Shown here: positions 1-11,449 of the stretch, piece after piece
Position numbering within the stretch: position 1 is the stretch's first letter
Layout of the letters: each line of letters begins with the position of its first letter
Assembly (NCBI GenBank): GCA_018296165.2
Contig: JACKQL020000060.1
Location: forward strand, 186,001 to 250,000
Source: Termitomyces sp. T153
Lineage: Eukaryota > Basidiomycota > Agaricomycetes > Agaricales > Lyophyllaceae
Direction: 5' to 3'
Length of the DNA stretch: 64,000 bases
Made by a program: the position numbers and the translations under genes
The notes under the pieces: model-generated
The model's database searches: none
Told to the model about the DNA's origin: nothing
Seen by the model: the letters and a program-made list of their open reading frames with translations, nothing else

Positions 1-277
1 CTGCTTTGGTGGTTTGATGGGGCCCAGAGAGTTCAGCAGTGTGGGAGGTAAGGGAGGCTTGAGTAAGTTGAATCTGTGTCTCCAAGGACAGCAAACAACT
101 CCAGACATCATCCTGGAGGCTTGATGCATTAGGAGGTGCTGGAGGGGTTGGCTGGATTATGGGAGAAACACAGGGGACACTAAGACACTGGTGGGGGAGA
201 GACCTTTTAAGGAGACAAGTAGAAACTCAGGCAATCAAACAGGGGGCTCTCAGACTGAATCTAAAGACTTGTTCTGC
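1..277 (-). pseudogene. Gypsy gag N-terminus and leader, cut by window edge
   Basis: Read on the minus strand, about 1-165 translates to a segment resembling the start of the gag at 29,656-30,123: a Leu-Glu-Thr-Gln core followed by a Thr-Ser-His-Thr-rich stretch. Between this and the LTR lies a leader ending in the same primer-binding sequence seen in the complete element at 24.5-30.7 kb. The element therefore runs leftwards out of the window. CpG is absent, so the copy is old. The assignment rests on homology to the second copy inside this window; the Gag itself is too diverged to recognise alone. Confidence 0.6.
266..275 (-). promoter_or_regulatory. Putative self-priming PBS of the left-edge Gypsy element
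   Basis: GACTTGTTCT (plus strand) followed by GC and then the LTR terminus TGTAAGGG. Order and 2-nt spacing are the same as at 30,218-30,229. On the minus strand the site reads AGAACAAGTC, complementary to a segment inside LTRs of this family. Confidence 0.5.
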
Positions 278-345
278 TGTAAGGGCAACCTCTGGAGGCT
301 GTGGCTCAATCACACAACTGGCAAAGAGAGATCCAAAGCCTATTC
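278..345 (-). repeat. Fragment of Gypsy LTR (3' end of a 5' LTR)
   Basis: Starts with TGTAAGGGCAACC like the LTR at 30,230 and stays alignable by eye to about 340 (GATCCAAAG matching AATCCAAAG of the complete copy). Beyond that the match is lost, so the LTR is truncated or decayed. Confidence 0.45.
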
Positions 346-1072
346 AGTATCTACAAGAAGTTCTAGAGTCTGATCAAAAAGTGGAAATCTATTGTAAATG
401 GCCTTGATCTCCAGACTCCCAGCACATGACCACCTACCAATGAGACCACAAGATAGCCCTTTTGAAAGTACTTCTGATCCAAAGATGGGAGGCCTACAAT
501 GTGCAGTAGGCCTGGAATACAGAAAACAATCCAGGGGTCTGGTAAGAGGCCATGTGGAAGGGGCAACACTTGTCAGAATTACAGACAGAAAACTGGTGCA
601 GCCTGAGAGCTAGAACTAGGACCAGCACATGGTAAAGCAAAGGAGAGTTAAGAAAAACCATAAGGAGGGAGAACAGGACCAAAGGGGAATGGGACATCCC
701 CTAAAAATTCTTCAGTTTTACTAGTCTATCAAAACTGAGTATACAGGACCAACAACTCCACCAGTCCAGCACAATTAAACAATTGCAAGAAGGGCTGACT
801 ACTCCACAAGCCAATTGAACAATTCCAAGAAGGTCCAACCACTCAAAGCACAATTGAACAAAGCTCACAGGTGCTTATCTCAACCAAAGCTCATATAAAC
901 AAAGCTCACAGGCACATCTGCCAATGCATGCTGGCCCCTTCAATTGAACCCACAATCCTATGAGCCATGCTTAGGTAAACAATGCTCATAGGCATAGCCA
1001 TGCTCAGGGAAACAACACTGAAAGGCACATATGTTGACAGCAAGCTGGACCCATTTCTGGAACCACAGCCAC
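346..1072. other. CpG-free repeat-derived stretch, no gene seen
   Basis: No coding segment recognised. From about 770 to 1,020 short degenerate repeats recur (CAATTGAACAA, AAAGCTCACAGG, AACAATGCTCATAGG). Virtually no CpG dinucleotides. Confidence 0.5.
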
Positions 1073-1184
1073 AACTGCACTACACTATGCCCCAATTGGG
1101 TCACTGCTGGCCATGGACACAGTCAGGAAACTGCACTACACTATGCCCCAATTGGGTCACTGCTGGCCATGGACACAGTCAGGA
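1073..1184. repeat. Perfect 56-bp tandem duplication
   Basis: The unit beginning AACTGCACTACACTATGC and ending ACACAGTCAGGA occurs at 1,073-1,128 and again, without a mismatch by eye, at 1,129-1,184. It must be recent compared with the decayed repeats around it. Confidence 0.9.
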
Positions 1185-2299
1185 ATCCATGATTCCCTTA
1201 CACACATGTGTTGATTTACACAATGCTCAGCCCCCAGGCCAGTCCAGCCCATGCATTTGTTAATCCATGCAATGCTCAGCCCCAAGGCCAGTCCAGCCTA
1301 AGGCTTAGACAGGAATCCAAGATTCCAACCAGCACAGGTGCCTATCTATGTGACACCACCCTGACAACATGAGCAAAATGCAAACAAGATGAAGCAAGCC
1401 AATAACCCCACTCACTCTGTTTGCTGACATTGCAGCCAAAACTATGCAAAATGTGCATAAAAACATCATCCAGCAAGGTCACCACTGTTTGAGCCCCCTC
1501 TTCCTCAATGACCATGGGAGAGCAGGGCAAGGTCCACCCAGCAAACTTGAATGCACTGAGTAAATGGATTTGGACCTCACCCTACAAGGACCAAGAGAGG
1601 ATCTCCTGCCAAGCTGCTCAGGTTGAGATCCTGCTCTGATTTCAGAACACTTTGGAGCAGGTATGGCCATCTGTGAAACAGGTATAGCCTTGCATGTGCA
1701 TAATGGGATGGCCAAAGGAGAGAGCTCAGGTAGTTTCCCCTTTCTTGCAGATCCAGCAGGATGAGCTTGTTTAGGGGCAGATTCAGCCATGGGAGAAGGC
1801 ACAGGTCTTCCCCCTGTCAGAGCAGCTGGAGCAAGAGGAGTCACCTGTGGTACAGAGACAGGTTCTGTAGGCACACATTCAGCAGATTATCTGTGGGTAA
1901 TTCCTATAGTATCATTTGGGGGCACTTGTTGCCTAGAGTCCTGGGTCCCATATTCTGCTCTATTGTGGTTGGCAGAACCTCTTTTGTCCTCTGCATATAT
2001 CCCATCTAAAGAGCTAAGCATTGGAGGCTGAAGCATTTGTCCATTGGGAGACAGTTGCACTGCAGGTAAGCCAGAGTGTCCCCCTCACCCTTGGTTGTGA
2101 GTTTGGGAAGTCATCATCAACACCTATGCAGTAGAGACTGTGAAACAGAGCTGACCAACACCTATGCATCCCACACAACGTGTTGATGGAGGTTGGTAAC
2201 TGACAGCTCACAGTCACATATTTGTCACATGTCAAAATACATCTCTCCTTCCTTCCATGCCTCCTTCCATATAGATGTCATGTGCAGGACCTAGATGAT
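1185..2299. other. CpG-free stretch with a second short duplication and a Pro-rich minus reading frame
   Basis: A roughly 27-bp segment around ATGCTCAGCCCC and GGCCAGTCCAGCC occurs near 1,222 and again near 1,272. On the minus strand 1,479-1,874 is open for 131 codons and rich in Pro, Ala and Ser; no domain is recognisable. It may be a transposon ORF remnant. No host gene seen. Confidence 0.4.
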
Positions 2300-2393
2300 T
2301 TGGATATGGGGAATTGAACCCCAAGCTGCCATGGTCAAGCTTTGAGTGGAATTTAGTGAGAGGTGGCAATGTTAGCCATTACACCATATCTGA
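2300..2393 (-). tRNA. tRNA-Glu (CUC) gene or pseudogene with a 23-nt intron
   Basis: On the minus strand the A box TGGTGTAATGG and B box GGTTCAATTCC are spaced as in a tRNA. The D arm (GTGT/ACAT), T stem (TGGGG/CCCCA) and a partly paired acceptor stem (5 of 7) can be drawn. The anticodon loop C-U-CUC-A-C gives Glu; 2,334-2,356 fits a canonical intron after position 37. The B box has CA where CG is standard (TTCAATTCC for TTCGATTCC), the change expected from CpG decay. With two acceptor mismatches and a CpG-free repeat setting, this is more likely a dead gene or the head of a tRNA-derived SINE than a working tRNA. Confidence 0.6.
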
Positions 2394-4077
2394 TGTACCA
2401 CATGCACATTCTATTCTAATGAGAGACAGTGCTTTGATGTTGGTACTATCCCAACTCATAAAGAGCATGGATGGACTACTGCAGGATAGTTGCAATGTCA
2501 AATCTGAGGCCAGTAGCAACATGTATCAATATAATTTGCTTGCTCAATTGATGGGAGGTGGTATTGATAGACAAACCAGCAAAAAGAGGACAAGCAGACA
2601 GATAAGTTTGGACACAAGGTACAGTTGAGAGAGACAAAAGTCTCAGTCAGCTGTGCTGGAGTATGGTCAACAGTGTGTTTTCATCTGGCATCAGATTAAC
2701 AGAAACAGCTATTGATCGATTGGACAGGATGGCCAGTATGATGCACCCTGTTTCCCAGTCATAATTAATGTAATAAGTTGGACTTGAATAGCAAAGCATG
2801 GATATTGACTGCTTGGACAAGTAGACCCTGTTTCTAACCCACCAAAAGAATCAGCACAGCAATGAAGCAAATTGCTGACATGCACTCAAAATCATCCTAG
2901 TTAAGATCAGACCATACATTATTCTGACCCTGTGCCTTCTGGAACAAAAACAGTCAATGGCCTAGAATATCCTGGGGGACTTCCTTGGGTCTACATGCTC
3001 TAACAGGATGCAATGGTAAAGCAAACAAGATGCCAAAATATGTGGTTCAGAACTCAAAAGCTTATATGCTGCTACCTCAAACTTGACCTCCATTACTTGT
3101 TTATGGAACAGCAAATAGCACCAACCAGCCATGTTGACATCATCACAAGCCAGCTATGCCACAACATTCATCAAATTTGACAGCTTGATCTGAAAGCCCT
3201 GAACTGTTGCTAGTTTCAACTCATTGAATTGACAAGTATAATGGCACTTACCATAGTGATTGGCACCTTGAGAAACAACAGGAATGTCAACATAGCATTG
3301 AGGTTGTTTTCAATCTCTCAAATTAACAAGGTCATGTCCCATACTTCTTGGCATGGACTCTGGCCATGGTGAACCAGTGTAAGCAAGTGCTCACTGTCAA
3401 AGTTGCTTCTGTCTGGCATGGAAGGCCATTCATCTGAAAAGTACCCATCCATTCAGAAATATTTGATGATTGATTGATAGTTGTAATTATGATCATGATG
3501 ATCAAACATTTAACCAACCACTATCTGTCCATCAATCATTATGGTGATATGACCCTACAATGATCAACCCCCACAGATGAGATGTAGAGATTTGGATGCC
3601 CTGTAACATTCTAACTCAAGGGTCCTTCCTGAAACTGCAAAAAGCTGGGATGTTTTGAAAGACATGGATGGTATAAGCAAGTTCAAGATTGAATCAAAGT
3701 ATCTACATAAAACAAACAAACAAATAAGAAAACTGGCAGGAGAAAATGAGATAAAAGAGTACAGCAAAGGACAGGAAGTGTAACAAACCATAATGTGGAC
3801 TGAAAGAATGATAGCTTGGCTTGACTACTTCTCACTAATGAAAACAGTCAGTTTAAGAAAGTTCCAGCAAGCTGATGGATACCTGATCAAATGCAGCAGC
3901 CATAGTTTACTAATACATACTCAACAAATTATTAAAGAACTTTCTAATTTTCTTGACACAAGTATATAATGAGCTACTTGTACTTACAATAATCCAATCT
4001 TGTTATTCCAACTGGTTATGGGCCCTGCCCACAATTAAATTCTTGATTTGCATATATTCATCTCACTTTAGACTATT
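2394..4077. other. CpG-free stretch without recognisable genes
   Basis: Only short unsupported reading frames (for example 2,314-2,628 plus, overlapping the tRNA). A+T rich, virtually no CpG. Probably decayed transposon sequence. Confidence 0.5.
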
Positions 4078-4900
4078 ATGTCCTCCAAAGCTGCAATGCC
4101 TTTGCTTCATTGTATTGACATGCTCAAAGGAGCAGAAAACTACACAGTATGGAAAATTCAGATGATTGACATACTAATGGATCTAGACTTACTTGACTAT
4201 ATTGATGGTACCATTGTGTTTCCAGAAGACAAAACCAAAGCCAAGAAAAAAAGAAATTGAAAGACAAACAGACAAAGGACTGGAAGGCTCTTTCAGCTAT
4301 ATGGCTGCATGTTGGAGATGCCTTGCTGATTTACATAGTGAGCTCAATGATGTTGAAGGATGCTTGTGACATGCTCAAGGTGATGTACAAGGTGCATGGT
4401 GCCATAGGCATTGTAACTGTGCATAGGAAGTTATTCTGTGCACAATGCAATGATGGAGGGAATGTTGAGGAACATATCAACATGCTCAAGGGGCTGGTTG
4501 AAGAACTCACAGCCCTAGGATCAAAGATCAGTAACAAAGATTTCAGCATCACATTACTTACCTTGCTCCCAGACACTTGGGACCCTTTGTTTTGGGAGTT
4601 GATACAGCTACTTTGAAAGATAGCAGCAAGCTGATAGCACAAATACTCAAGGAGGATCATTGGATACATTTGTAAGGCAGAGATATGGCACTGACAGGGA
4701 AATACAACCCTAATGTGACTTGTTACAACACATAGCTGTGCATTGCCCAAAATGGAAGAAAACAGGTGGGAATGCTGACTGTAAGGGGAAGAAAGGGAAA
4801 TGGTGAGGATGCAGGAAGCAATTGAAGGAATCATTAAAGACCAATCAGGCCCACCAGGCTTCAACAGATGACTATGCCTTTGCCTCTGAACCCCCTAACT
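4078..4900 (+). pseudogene. Copia-type Gag relic (UBN2-like) with damaged zinc knuckle
   Basis: Two overlapping frames (4,078-4,260 and 4,257-4,616) together give a Ty1/Copia Gag. The N-terminal part contains ENYTVWKIQM and a DYIDGT segment, followed by a UBN2-like helical region with Ala-Ile-Trp, an MLKGLVEEL helix and a Thr-Leu-Leu-Pro-Asp-Thr-Trp motif. A frameshift near 4,256 joins them. Around 4,705-4,765 a reduced CCHC remnant (Cys-Tyr-Asn then Ile-Ala-Val-His-Cys-Pro-Lys-Trp) remains, with its middle lost. Gag packages element RNA in cytoplasmic particles. Frameshift, stops and absence of CpG mark an old dead copy. Integrase pieces follow at 4,990 and 6,263. Confidence 0.8.
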
Positions 4901-4989
4901 CCATTGACACAGCACTACCCTCTTCCCCAACCCCTGAATTGATCCTAGCTAATAGTGTGTGCACATTGCAATGCAACAAATGAAATGAA

Positions 4990-5126
4990 TTCTTGATTGA
5001 TGCTGTATGTGCATGATGTGTAAAACATGGGATCCAGATATGGACTACTGCTCCTCACTCTTCTGAAGAAAATGGCATTGCAGAATGGGTAAATTGTACT
5101 CTCATTGAACACTGATAAGACCCAAT
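4990..5126 (+). pseudogene. Copia integrase core fragment
   Basis: Contains Thr-Thr-Ala-Pro-His-Ser-Ser-Glu-Glu-Asn-Gly-Ile-Ala-Glu, the conserved Copia integrase segment that includes the third acidic residue region, followed by Val-Asn-Cys-Thr-Leu-Ile-Glu. Protease and most of the integrase are deleted between this and the Gag relic. The reading continues at 6,263 after foreign sequence. Confidence 0.75.
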
Positions 5127-5527
5127 TGTTGCTGGGCACCATTATTGACTTCTAGGACTATCTTGTCTAGGCATCACCTGATGTGGACACAGCACAAGTT
5201 TGTACAAGTCACACAACTTCACTACACAGGATCTAGCCCCAAGGTCTGCAATGATGTAGCCATAATGTGGAATTTGAACAACCACAAGACTACTGGATCA
5301 CAAGCTTCATCATAAGGAGTCTAGCCTCTTGATCTAGAACAATAAGGCCAAGCTTAGCAATGATTGCTAGCAACATTACCTAGCAACAACAATACCTCCT
5401 CTCAAAAATAGATATATTAAAAGCCATGTGACCTCTTACTAATCATTTTCCTTGTCTTGCTTCAAAACATACTTGAACAATGTCTACACTTCACATATTG
5501 ATGTTAGGTATGCTCTTTTATTGTTAC
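5127..5527 (+). repeat. Non-coding, LTR-like sequence inside the Copia relic
   Basis: Separates the two halves of the Copia integrase together with the next repeat. Contains AT-rich segments (near 5,404-5,425) and repeated GCTAGCAACA/CCTAGCAACA words but no coding potential. It may be part of an older LTR; borders are not defined. Confidence 0.35.
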
Positions 5528-6262
5528 TGACATTTATTATACATCTTGTTGGCATTGCATACAAATACTTGGTTACCATACTGACATCCAGTATGTATCA
5601 AGGACACTGTGGAAGACACCATTGCTGGTGGCAACTAATATTCCCTTTCTAAATACTATACCTATGAGCAGTATAAATACTGCCTGCACATAGAGACAAC
5701 AAAAAACAGAGTATTGTTCCCCTCATCAGCTTTCAGCTTACCAGCTTCAGATTTCTTATTGCTCTCTCTCTTCATCATCAACAACTTAGCATCAAGTCTT
5801 GGCAACCTCATACTCAATCTAGCATGAGTGCCAACTGTGGGTACTCTTAGTATTATTGTGACTTAGCAATGCTAGTGACTGCAGCTAGCATTTGCATTCA
5901 TTTCCCAGTTTACATTGACTTCACTCATTCCTGTTTCCCCCACTCCCTTTTTATTTCTTGATTCCTCTTTCTTAATAACTCATCCTAGTGACTCTTTTGT
6001 CTCTACCCCTTTTTCTTATCCAGCAACCTAGCAACCTTTTGTTACCATCTAGCAATTGAGGCTAGCAATAGCAACATTTTTCCACTAGGCTCCCTCATCT
6101 CACTTCACATCTATTAGCTCTTGCTTTTAGAACAGTTACTGACTCACCCTCATTACTTTCTATTGCCAGCTACCCTATCTAGTTGTCTGTCTTTAGGTCT
6201 TCATTTTAGTTTCCTGCACAGCAGCTAGGTGGCATAGAATCACATCAACATACACACATGCA
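5528..6262 (+). repeat. Solo LTR or 5' end of a Gypsy element (family shared with 20.3-21.0 kb)
   Basis: The reverse complement of 20,303-21,016 aligns along its length: the first 50 nt (TGACA at 5,528) align without gaps to the first 50 nt of the other copy, and similarity continues through GTATAAATA, the CAGCTTACCAGC box and the TAGCAATGCTAGTGACT box to about 6,255. At 20.3 kb the same sequence leads into a gag-like ORF, so it is an LTR plus leader. It splits the Copia integrase. No matching TSD was found. Confidence 0.65.
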
Positions 6263-6595
6263 ATGATGATTCATAACAACCTACCTAAGTCCCTGTGGCT
6301 GGAAGCCATTTCCTTTGCAATGTATCTCAAAAATTATGCTCTAACATGGGCCCTGGTTGATGTCACACCTGAAAAGTGTGGACCAAGAAGAAACCAGACA
6401 TTTCTTGGCTGCAAGAATGGGGAACCCAATGTTGGGTACTCCATGAGGATGCAAATATATTAAAATTAGACCTGAAGTCATGAAAAATGATCTTTGTTGG
6501 TTTGTCTGATGAATCTTGTGTCTGGCATTATTCCAATCCAGATATACATAAAGTTCTCACATCACAAAATGTTATTTTTGTATGTGACATGGCAA
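6263..6595 (+). pseudogene. Copia integrase C-terminal fragment
   Basis: Begins with Asn-Asn-Leu-Pro-Lys-Ser-Leu-Trp-Leu-Glu-Ala and Tyr-Leu-Lys-Asn-Tyr, the region after the Copia integrase core. After a frameshift, near 6,540-6,585, it reads PDIHKVLTSQNVIF, the typical segment before reverse transcriptase. The RT domain itself is missing. Same orientation and decay as the fragments at 4.1-5.1 kb, so probably one element. Confidence 0.75.
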
Positions 6596-7685
6596 ACACC
6601 TATTGCAAGGGGACAAATGCTCTGCAGGTAAACAAGGCAAGAGCAGGCAGACACAAGTGATGAGTGGGAGTCAAAGGAGCACAAAGGCAGCTCAGAGTCA
6701 GGGAAGAGACAAGTGCAGTGAGCCAAGCACAAGTAGCAATGCTAGGGTTCTTGCAGTCAGTTCAATGTGTAGACCAGGAGAAAACTGCTATTGTTTGGTC
6801 AGAGGATATTCTATCCTGCTGATCAGCTTATAGACTACATCTGTGGCTATGCTATGACTAATGCTATATGTGATAAGTGGCCTGGGTATGCTAAGCAGTA
6901 ATGACTAACAATATGTCAAAAGGAGAAATAGAGTCTGATGACTACAAAGGGCTGGCTACTTCTATCTGGAGGGTGCAGGGACTTAGTGGCTAGTTGGTCA
7001 GTAATGCTAGAGATGATGCTGTTCCTAGGACTAAGGCTGGATAGAATTGGAGTTACCTATCAGGACTACTTAATAGGGCTGTCCCCTTACTGGGACCTTA
7101 TATAGCTGTAGGACACCACCAGAAGGGGAAGCTGGAAGTGATCTAAGTCAGGTGGAAGTGATCTAACACAAGTGGAAGTGAAATAAGTCAAGTGGAAGTG
7201 ATCTAAGTCAAGTGGAAGTAATCTGAGTCAGGTGGAAGTGATCTAAATTATAGCAGGAAGTGAGCTGGGACAGGTGGAAGTGATCTGGGCTTGGGAGAAT
7301 GATCTGGAACAGGAAAAGCAGTCCTAGAGGTAAGTAAAACCTGGATGTGTCTGAAACAGGACTGTAGCTGAGATCTGGGGCTGTGGCTGAGATCCAGAGA
7401 GGGACTGTGTAGAATCTGAAATTGGATGATAGTGAAGGAAAGGGGAAAATAGTATGAGTCCTGATATTCAGTAGTATGTCCCATAACCTATTAAATGGCT
7501 CTGTCAGATGCAGGGATGTTTGAATACCACCTATATCCCTGGCATGCATGCCTGGTTGTCACTATGATTGGACTTGCTATAGCTGCAGAGTTATGACTAT
7601 TATGGTATTTCATATCTGTTCTAATAGCTGGTAATGAGTTCAATAATATAGTATTATTTGCAAAATTAATGTGTGAACAAGTATA
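6596..7685. other. Non-coding CpG-free stretch with a 20-bp minisatellite
   Basis: No supported gene. From 7,131 to about 7,285 a 20-bp unit (consensus AAGTCAAGTGGAAGTGATCT) is repeated about seven times; starts of GGAAGTG at 7,133, 7,153, 7,173, 7,193, 7,213 and 7,233 show exact 20-bp spacing. Confidence 0.7.
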
Positions 7686-8762
7686 TGTCAGGTTCTGCTG
7701 ACCATGAGGGCTCAGCTTAGCTGGGTGAGTCCTTACTAGGCAGACAGAATGTCCTGCACTTATAACCTAGCATCCCAGGGATGGTTTCAACTTCAGATAT
7801 TTGTGAGGGGAATCTAAGGAGAGTGGTCTAAGCAAGTCTGGAGTGGTCTGGGGAAGTTTAAGACCAAGTATATTAAACATTGGGCTTGAGCAGGCATCAG
7901 GTACAAGTACATAAGTGGGTGTACAGGCTGTGGAGTAAGTGCGGGCTTTGTGAGTGATGGGAGCAGAGCTGGAGTTTAATGGGGGATCAATCAAGAGTGA
8001 TGGGTTCTGGGGCCAAGCATAGGGTGAGCTCTGGACTCATTGTAAGCATGTTTGAAGAGTCATAGCTTGTGCATGGGGTTTGTAATGATGTCAGAGTTGA
8101 AAGGAACTTAGGAAAGATAAAGGAAGCAGAGATAGACAAGATGAGACAAAGTCAAGACAAGATGGAACTGAGAAGACAGATAGATTTGAGGCTAAAATAG
8201 AAACAGAGGTGAGACTGGGAAATGTAACAGAAAGAAACATGAGACACAGGTAACCAAGTAAAGCAATATTAAGACAAAGGTAACAGATGTTACTCTATGC
8301 CTTATATACTAACTACTGGACCTCCTCTGGGGACTGAGAGTGCAACAGCAGGGTTTGTTGGGGCCATGCAGGGTGGGCAGGTGTTGGCTCTGATCAGATG
8401 GCAGGCCATGGTGATAGTTTGATGGGAGTTGATGGGAACATGGTCTGTCCTGTAGTTGCAAGAGAGTTCTGGAGTGGTTGTGTGGTTTGTATGGGTAGGC
8501 CAGTGACATATGCCTGAGTCAGGAGAAGTGTTGGAGAGGCTCAAGGCTTCATGGGGGAGAGGGGGAACTGAGGGGGCCCACAGGGGGTACACTGGAGTTT
8601 GCCAGAGGGCCATTGGGGTTTGCCAAGGAAGCATCAGAGTTAGCTGGGGCAGGTGCTCTGGTTAAGCAAAGGCTGGGGTGAGTTGGGGGGGTGTTGGGGA
8701 AAGCTCCTAGGAAGTGGGTTGGCTTGGGGAGAGGTTTGGAAGTCTGAAGGTGGGTTGTGACA
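7686..8762 (-). mobile_element. Solo LTR of the 50.7-57.9 kb Gypsy family, TSD GTATA
   Basis: Begins TGTCAGGTTCTGCTGACC and ends GTTGTGACA on the plus strand, giving TG...CA termini with 5-nt inverted ends TGTCA/TGACA. Flanked by perfect 5-bp duplications GTATA (7,681-7,685 and 8,763-8,767). The reverse complement matches the 3' LTR at 56,952-57,899, so the element sat on the minus strand and the internal part was lost by LTR-LTR recombination. Length 1,077 bp. Nearly no CpG, so an old insertion. Confidence 0.93.
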
Positions 8763-9990
8763 GTATACACCATATCAGCACATTCTCCACCTTGCTCTCT
8801 TCCACCAGCTCCTTGCTCTCTTCCTTCTCCTGCACCACTGCTGGTCCTCCTATCATTGTCTCATCCTGTGTTGTTTGTAAGTTTAGACTCAATTGCTTGA
8901 TACCAATCATGAATACTTGTTCCAGGAATGGTCTCTTTGCCACTGGCAACACTGCAACCTTCCTCTTGGGCCCTACCTCCATTATACTAGCCCCCCTACC
9001 TGTTTCCAACACTGTTGACTGCTGATGGTACTTCAAAAGCCATACCAACTTCTTGTTGATGAAGGTCATCTGTGTTGGCATCTGGCACTAGCATTAGTGA
9101 CAGGCACCAGAATAGGAATGCAACAATCACTCACCACAAAAGTGTCAGTTGCATCATGCACCTTCCCCTTATCCTTCTTTGAGCCCTTGGTCTTCTTGGG
9201 TGATGCTGTTGGGCTTGTAACAACTTCACCAGCATCCTCAGTATGCAATGGATTAGTGACACATATGCTAGCAACCAGAAAACAGCTTACCTCAGAGGAA
9301 ATGTCTGTTACCTTACCCTTCCCCTTTCCTGAGCCTTTAGCATGCTTTGGCAATGCTACTGGACTCTTAGAAACAATGCCAGCTCAGCCTCTTCCTCAAC
9401 CTTGTCTTTGTCACCTTCCAGCACAAAACCAACCTTCTTTCCACTACCTGACACACTTGTAACCTCTAGCTTGTGTGGGGAGTGGTGGAACCTGAAAAGA
9501 TTGTTAGGAGTCAGGTCAGAAACAAGACAAGGAAACTCTTAGTGACATTGCCAGATCTAGTGACACCCCAAGCAACTCACTATCATCTCCTCAGCAAACA
9601 AATCCTTGATCTTGTGCTCTAGCAACACTGCCAGAGCCTAGCATCTGCTGTTAGCAACCAGTGCAACAGACAAAAATGGCCACTTACAAAATTCTTGGCA
9701 TAGGGTGCTATCCATGGCTTGTTGACATAGTGAGCATATAGCTCACAGCATTCCTTCTTGACTGCCACACTCCCTGAACACTCCATGCCACTCCCTGTTG
9801 TCTCAAACCAGCACAGATAGGACTTGAAAAAGCCCACAACCCCTTCTCCAGATCTGTCACCATACACTTTCTTGCAAGTGCCAAGACTTGGTCAATCTTG
9901 CTGAGGTAAGTGTGGCTAGCATGCCTGAGCTTTATGAAGGTGGTGGTGATTGCAGTGGCAGAAGGCATCTGCAGCTAAGTAGAGTGGGTC
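8763..9990 (-). pseudogene. Decayed minus-strand protein-coding relic, function unknown
   Basis: Several minus-strand frames follow one another: 9,708-9,968 and 9,619-9,867, then 9,066-9,353 (Lys/Gly/Ser-rich), then 8,707-9,081 containing a Glu/Lys-rich stretch near its C-terminus. They look like pieces of one ORF broken by frameshifts and stops. No known domain is recognised. The upstream flank is repeated at 19,250-19,515, so this was a multicopy, probably transposon-borne gene. Confidence 0.45.
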
Positions 9991-10145
9991 ATTCCAATGA
10001 AGCAAGAGAGGAGGGGGATTTGACAAAGTTCAATTTTGATGCCAGGACTACATAAACCTTCAAGAATTGGCACATAGACCATCTAGCAAATTATGGGACT
10101 TCAACAGCTGACTGGAGACAGTCAAATTTTCAGTCCAGGGGGCAC
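9880..10145. repeat. Repeat copy A (direct repeat with 19,250-19,515)
   Basis: Shared blocks in the same order in both copies: TTGCTGAGGTAAGTG, TTTGATGCCAGGACTA (other copy TTGATGCCAGAACTA), ACATAAAC/TATATAAAC, GGCACATAGACCATCTAG (other copy GGCATACAGACCATCTAG), and GACAGTCAAATTTTCAGTC. Diverged by roughly a fifth by eye. Confidence 0.75.
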
Positions 10146-11449
10146 TTGCTCAACTTATAAAAATGTAAAATTTCTGTTACAGGTCACACAACAGTTCATG
10201 CTCTGTAAGTCAAAACCAGTACTGATTCTGTTCTACAAAGTATGAAGTAAGGCACTGCCACATGTAAATACAGTAAACATATTTATAGGTAGTGTTAGGT
10301 GATGCTACTATATATAATAATAATAATAATAATATAAATAACTAGAGTATAGTAATTGTACAAGTAAGGAAGAGTAACAGGTGCTCCATTACATGCACCC
10401 ACTTGAACTCTGCTGGTACTAATTGGAAGCTGTACTAGGCATCTCACCAGGCATGTCTTAACCAGTTGGAGTTGGGCACTCCTCAGTCCCACCTTTTCTT
10501 GTTACCTGTTAGATGGTGTTGGAGGCTGGTTCAGTCATTGTTGACAACTGCTGTCCACTGCCCAGGACAACATGATCATCCTGTTCAAGTTGCATGGGTT
10601 CAGCATGTGATCACATGCCAATGTGGCCAACATGGTTCTCAGATCAAAGTTTTTACAAAGCTGATGTCAAAGCTAATTTGGTTTTGAATGGAAAATACTT
10701 GTGATTTTTGGGGTTCTGTACAAGTACTATGTCAGGGACTTCAGAAAAATGCAACTGGCTTACAGTTTGAGTTCTTGAGTTCACACAGATACAGAAGTAT
10801 GCAAATCAATAGGATTCCTGGATGTAGTATAAAACAACAAAAGTATCCTTATATAATCAATCCCATAAAGATAATATGGTAATTCATAAATAAAAATTAA
10901 ACTAAAATGAAGTAAAATGTAAAGTACATTGTATAGTCTGCTTAGAGTCTGTATAATCCATTACAGTAAGTCTGGGGTACAGTGTAAGTATTGTGTATGA
11001 TGAGAAGTAGGTGAACTCACTACTAATGTAAGCACAAGTCTTTTCCTTCCCAGGAGCCTCAATTACCTACCTTCTTTGCCACCCACTATGTGAGTTGCAA
11101 TTGTTGCAATTAAATCTCCATTCTCTCATACTGGAGAGAGCCCAGATATCCAGAAGGTGCACTAGTTAGTGAAAGAGCCATGGGCATGTCACCAGAGGTA
11201 TTGTCAATTACTATGACTCCAGCATTCATAGATAACAGTCAAGATTTCAAATCAATCTGTGGTAATCAACTTTTTTGTTTGTCTGAACTTTAATCAAGTA
11301 TTTGTTTCCATCATCATCAATTCACAGCTCAGTATAACCCCAATTATCCTCAAGATCCTCTACATTGTCTTCTCCATCCTCAGGGCCTAATCCACCATCC
11401 AGACCATTGTCACTATATTCATCATCAAGTATATGAGGAATTCTTCTCT
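10146..11449. other. Non-coding CpG-free stretch, includes a TAA microsatellite
   Basis: A run of about six TAA units at 10,315-10,334. No supported gene. 10,466-10,690 has an open plus frame with a few Cys and His residues but no recognisable motif. Probably decayed transposon sequence. Confidence 0.5.

Noticed and set aside
1479..1874. 131-codon Pro-rich minus ORF as a host gene
   Set aside because: Lies in a CpG-free repeat block with no recognisable domain; mentioned only as a possible transposon remnant.
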